Below, in pieces: positions 7,506 to 9,680 of a DNA stretch of 9,680 nucleotides. Where the stretch lies: contig JBKKAR010000013.1 in the NCBI GenBank assembly GCA_046714355.1, forward strand, positions 1 to 9,680, written 5' to 3'. The notes under the pieces were generated by a model, which was given only the letters and a program-made list of their open reading frames with translations, was not told where the DNA came from and did not search any database. This DNA is from JACDAN01 sp046714355. Its GTDB lineage: Bacteria > Actinomycetota > Thermoleophilia > Gaiellales > Gaiellaceae. Positions within the stretch are counted from its first letter, which is position 1, and each line of letters begins with the position of its first letter. The position numbers and the translations under genes were made by a program.

Positions 7506-8114
7506 CTAGAGCAGGGCTCCTTCGTGCAGGGCGATCCGGCGGTCGGCGAGCGTTGCGTCTTCCTCGTCGTGCGTCACGAGGAGGGTTGGCAGCCGGATCT
7601 CGTCCAGCAGCTGGGCGAGCTCGGTTCGGATGTGTTTTCGCGTGCCCGAATCAAGGGCGGCGAGCGGCTCGTCCAAGAGGAGAACTCTCGGCTCACGCGC
7701 GACGGCCCGTGCGACCGCGACCCGCTGACGCTCTCCGCCGGAGAGCTTCGATGGCCGCGCATCGGCTAGATGTGTGATTCCGAAGGAGTCCAGCAGCCCA
7801 GCCACGCCGTTTGATCCTCCGTAGGCGACGTTCTGAGCCACGGTCAGGTGCGGGAAGAGGGCGTAGTCCTGGAAGACGAGTCCGACCGACCGCCTTTCCG
7901 GCGGCAGGTTCGTCCTGCCGTTGAACCAGACGTCGTCGCCCAGCCGGATTGTCCCTTCTGACGGCCGAGCCAGCCCCGCGATCGCACGAAGCAGCGTCGT
8001 CTTCCCTGCGCCCGAAGGCCCGACGACGGCCAGGGTCTCCCGGCCGACTTCGAGCGCTACGCGGAGGGAGAACGAACGAAGGGGAACGGTGATGTCGACG
8101 GCGAGCGTGTCCAT
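7506..8114 (-). CDS. modC: Molybdate ABC transporter ATPase ModC, short form without Mop domain
   Basis: Cytoplasmic ATPase of the molybdate importer. It has 202 residues and consists of a nucleotide-binding domain only: Walker A GPSGAGKTT (32-40), Q-loop Gln82 in VFQDYALFPH, signature LSGGERQR (124-131), Walker B VLLLDEP with Glu149, and switch His182. The protein stops about 20 residues after the switch histidine, so the C-terminal Mop/TOBE regulatory domain of E. coli ModC (about 350 residues) is absent. A separate TOBE protein is encoded just upstream of modA. The start is ATG at 8114, chosen because residues 4-22 form the expected first beta-strands of the ATPase fold. This places the start 58 bases inside modB in another frame. 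The open frame continues upstream to 8300 but only over ModB coding sequence. ATPases of this shape could serve tungstate or sulfate systems; adjacency to modA and modB favours molybdate. Confidence 0.9.
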   Translation of the reverse strand: MDTLAVDITVPLRSFSLRVALEVGRETLAVVGPSGAGKTTLLRAIAGLARPSEGTIRLGDDVWFNGRTNLPPERRSVGLVFQDYALFPHLTVAQNVAYGGSNGVAGLLDSFGITHLADARPSKLSGGERQRVAVARAVAREPRVLLLDEPLAALDSGTRKHIRTELAQLLDEIRLPTLLVTHDEEDATLADRRIALHEGALL

Positions 8115-8878
8115 GTGAGTAGTCGAATGGTGGCGAGGACGGCGAGGCTCGCGACGACGAGTAGCGCTCCGATCGCGAGGGCGACTTCGAAGTCGCGGTC
8201 GAACTCCGCGTAGACCGCGAGCGGCAGGGTGCGGGTCTCCCCCGGGAAGCTGCCGGCGAACATGATCGTCGCGCCGAACTCGCCGAGGCCTCGCGCCCAT
8301 GCCAGAGACGATGCTGCACCGAGACCACCTGCTGCGAGCGGTAGCGCGACGCGTCTAAAGGTCCGTCCCGGGCCTGCCCCGAGCGTCCGCGAAGCATCGA
8401 GGAGGTGAGGGTCGACTGCTGCGAACGCCGCGACCCCCCAGCGGAGATAGAACGGGATCGAGACGAAGACCACTGCGAGGACGACGGCCAGCTGGGTGAA
8501 CGGGATGCTGAGCCCGAGCGCGGCGAGCTCGTCTCCCAGCAGCCCTCGTCGCCCGAAGGCCGCGAGCAGCGCGAGCCCCGCGACCGCCGGCGGGAGCACG
8601 AGCGGCAGTTCGAGCGCGGTGAGAACCGCCGCACGGCCGGGGAAGCCTCGTGTCGCCAGCAGATAGGCGGCCGGCGTCCCGACGAGGAGGACGATTCCGT
8701 GAGCGACCAGCGTGGTCTTGACGCTGACCAGGATCGCGTCGCGTACGGCCGGGTCGCCGAGCTGGGCGACAAGCGTTCCCGGCGGGACACGGATGAAGAG
8801 CGCGACGAGCGGAAGGGTCAGAAAGGCGACGGCGAGACCGGCCGCCAGCGCCATGACGAGGTCGAACGGTCGTCTCAT
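8057..8878 (-). CDS. modB: Molybdate ABC transporter permease ModB
   Basis: Inner-membrane permease, probably a homodimer, that carries molybdate from ModA into the cell. It has 273 residues and about six hydrophobic segments (roughly 8-28, 50-75, 83-107, 126-147, 182-200 and 232-255). The ATPase-docking EAA-type loop is at 161-180 (DASRTLGAGPGRTFRRVALP). The GEFGATIMFAGSFPGETRTL stretch (199-218) is a hallmark of ModB. ATG at 8878 overlaps the modA stop by 4 bases (ATGA). The frame is open upstream to 9544, but that part is an out-of-frame reading of modA. The last 19 codons and the stop (8114-8057) overlap the start of modC. The C-terminal tail after about residue 256 is Ser/Pro/Thr-rich and polar, as expected for sequence constrained by the modC frame. 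Confidence 0.92.
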   Translation of the reverse strand: MRRPFDLVMALAAGLAVAFLTLPLVALFIRVPPGTLVAQLGDPAVRDAILVSVKTTLVAHGIVLLVGTPAAYLLATRGFPGRAAVLTALELPLVLPPAVAGLALLAAFGRRGLLGDELAALGLSIPFTQLAVVLAVVFVSIPFYLRWGVAAFAAVDPHLLDASRTLGAGPGRTFRRVALPLAAGGLGAASSLAWARGLGEFGATIMFAGSFPGETRTLPLAVYAEFDRDFEVALAIGALLVVASLAVLATIRLLTWTRSPSTSPFPFVRSPSA

Positions 8879-9588
8879 GGACGGCCGAACCCGGCTCGTT
8901 CGAGCGCGCGCTGTCCGTCCGTGCCGAGGACGCGCTCGACGAAGACCTCCGCCTCCTCCTTCTGGTCGCTGCCGGACACCACTGCGATCGGGTAGCGGAC
9001 GTCGGCCTGAGCTTTCGGCGGCAGAGCAATCGTCATGACGTCGTCGTCGGCGGCGACCGCGTCGGTCGAGTAAACGAAGCCCGCGTCGGCCTCGCCGAGC
9101 GCGACCTTTGCGAGGACCCCTTTGACGTTCTCCTCTTCGCTCACGACGTGCTCGAGGATGTCCCCGAGGCTCATTCGCCGGAGCACCTCGCGCGTGTAGT
9201 CGCCGATCGGGACGCCCTCGGCCCCGACGACGACCTTCGGGTTGCCGGCGAGTAGGTCCTCGATGTGAGTGACGTCTCTGGGGTTCGCCTTTGGGACGAT
9301 CAGGACGAGCTTGTTCGTGGCGAAGACTCTCGGCTCGTCGACCAGTCCGTCGGAGCGGAGCTCTTCGGGATACCGCGGGCTCGCGGCCGCGTAGACATCG
9401 GCCTCTCCACCCTCGCGGATCTGCGCCGCGAGCTCGTTCGAGCCGGCGAAGTTGTACCGGGCGTCGGGATCGAGCTCCTGGAAGACCTCGGTGAGGGAGG
9501 AAGCGGCGTACACCGTCAGCGGCTGGTCGCTCTCGCCACCGCACCCGGTGAGGAGGAGGAGGGCTGCCGCCGCGGTGACAACTCTCAA
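8875..9588 (-). CDS. modA: Molybdate-binding lipoprotein ModA
   Basis: Extracellular binding protein that captures molybdate (or tungstate) for ModB/ModC. It has 237 residues. A very short lipoprotein signal occupies residues 1-15, with lipobox LTGC and lipidated Cys16. Positions expected to line the oxyanion pocket are visible: Ser30/Ser31 in AASSLTEVF, Ser50 in FAGSNELAAQI, the EGVPIGDYTREVL segment (124-136) and Tyr173 in GFVYSTDA. The start is TTG at 9588, overlapping the upstream TGA by 4 bases (TTGA). No alternative start lies just upstream in frame, so the signal peptide really seems to have only one positive charge (Arg2). Oxyanion specificity between molybdate and tungstate cannot be settled from sequence alone. 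Confidence 0.91.
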   Translation of the reverse strand: MRVVTAAAALLLLTGCGGESDQPLTVYAASSLTEVFQELDPDARYNFAGSNELAAQIREGGEADVYAAASPRYPEELRSDGLVDEPRVFATNKLVLIVPKANPRDVTHIEDLLAGNPKVVVGAEGVPIGDYTREVLRRMSLGDILEHVVSEEENVKGVLAKVALGEADAGFVYSTDAVAADDDVMTIALPPKAQADVRYPIAVVSGSDQKEEAEVFVERVLGTDGQRALERAGFGRP

Positions 9589-9680
9589 CGCTCCACCATG
9601 ACGGAGGTCGCCTTCACGAGTGCCGTCGCCGGCGCGCCGGGAGCCAGTGCGAGCTCCTCGGCGGCCTCCCGCGTGATCAC
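9585..9680 (-). CDS. C-terminal end of a TOBE/Mop-domain molybdate-binding protein (5' end outside window)
   Basis: Only the last 31 codons are present. They read VITREAAEELALAPGAPATA, then LVKATSVMVER and a stop at 9585-9587. The pattern (I-T-R-x-A-A-E-E-L-x-L-x-x-G, then A-L-V-K-A-T-S-V-M-V) is the second half of a TOBE/Mop domain, which binds molybdate or tungstate in small molbindins, in ModE-type regulators and at the end of ModC. The stop overlaps the modA TTG start by 4 bases, so the gene is probably the start of the mod unit. Whether the full protein is a lone molbindin, an HTH-TOBE regulator or something larger cannot be told from this end. Confidence 0.75.
   Translation of the reverse strand: MITREAAEELALAPGAPATALVKATSVMVER

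Noticed and set aside
7693..8790. Minus-strand open frame of 365 codons across modB and modC
   Set aside because: Third-frame Ser/Arg-rich translation with no domain, crossing two well-supported genes.
8879..9544. N-terminal extension of ModB to 495 residues, as a possible ModA-ModB fusion
   Set aside because: The extension is modA read in the wrong frame and is Arg-rich without domains. ModB proper starts at the ATG overlapping the modA stop.

Overview
The window is a high-GC stretch in which one strand (minus) carries everything. Ten protein-coding genes lie head to tail with no gap longer than 18 bases. The GC-rich third codon positions, frequent TTG starts, lipoprotein-type binding proteins with Gly/Asp-rich linkers after the lipobox, and an ABC ATPase with the extended C-terminal domain I associate with Actinobacteria suggest a high-GC Gram-positive such as an actinobacterium, perhaps of the Thermoleophilia type. 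No rRNA or other marker gene confirms this. I see no RNA genes, mobile elements, CRISPR arrays, repeats of note or convincing terminators.

In transcription order (right to left): the last 31 codons of a TOBE/Mop (molybdate-binding) protein (9680-9585); modA, modB and modC for a molybdate ABC importer (9588-7506); an NCS1-family permease of the cytosine/purine/hydroxymethylpyrimidine type (7494-6148); then a second, complete ABC importer for a carbohydrate, made of ATPase (6129-4900), lipoprotein solute-binding protein (4903-3599) and two permeases (3595-2636 and 2636-1752); and finally a family 38 glycoside hydrolase (alpha-mannosidase) that starts at 1739 and runs off the left edge.

The genes are tightly packed: 4-base stop/start overlaps at TOBE/modA, modA/modB and ATPase/binding protein, a 1-base overlap between the two sugar permeases, a 58-base out-of-frame overlap between modB and modC, and gaps of 3 to 18 bases elsewhere. 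The right half is a molybdenum-uptake unit. The left half is a glycoside uptake-and-cleavage unit: the binding protein and permeases resemble alpha-glucoside (AglEFG-type) transporters, but the enzyme beside them is an alpha-mannosidase most like MngB (2-O-alpha-mannosylglycerate hydrolase). The simplest reading is import of a small alpha-mannoside followed by cytoplasmic hydrolysis. The NCS1 permease sits between the two units, and whether all three share one transcript is open.

Nothing here is clearly a new biological system. The points most worth following are the pairing of an alpha-glucoside-type transporter with an MngB-like mannosidase, the ModC that lacks its Mop domain beside a separate Mop gene, and the long modB/modC overlap.
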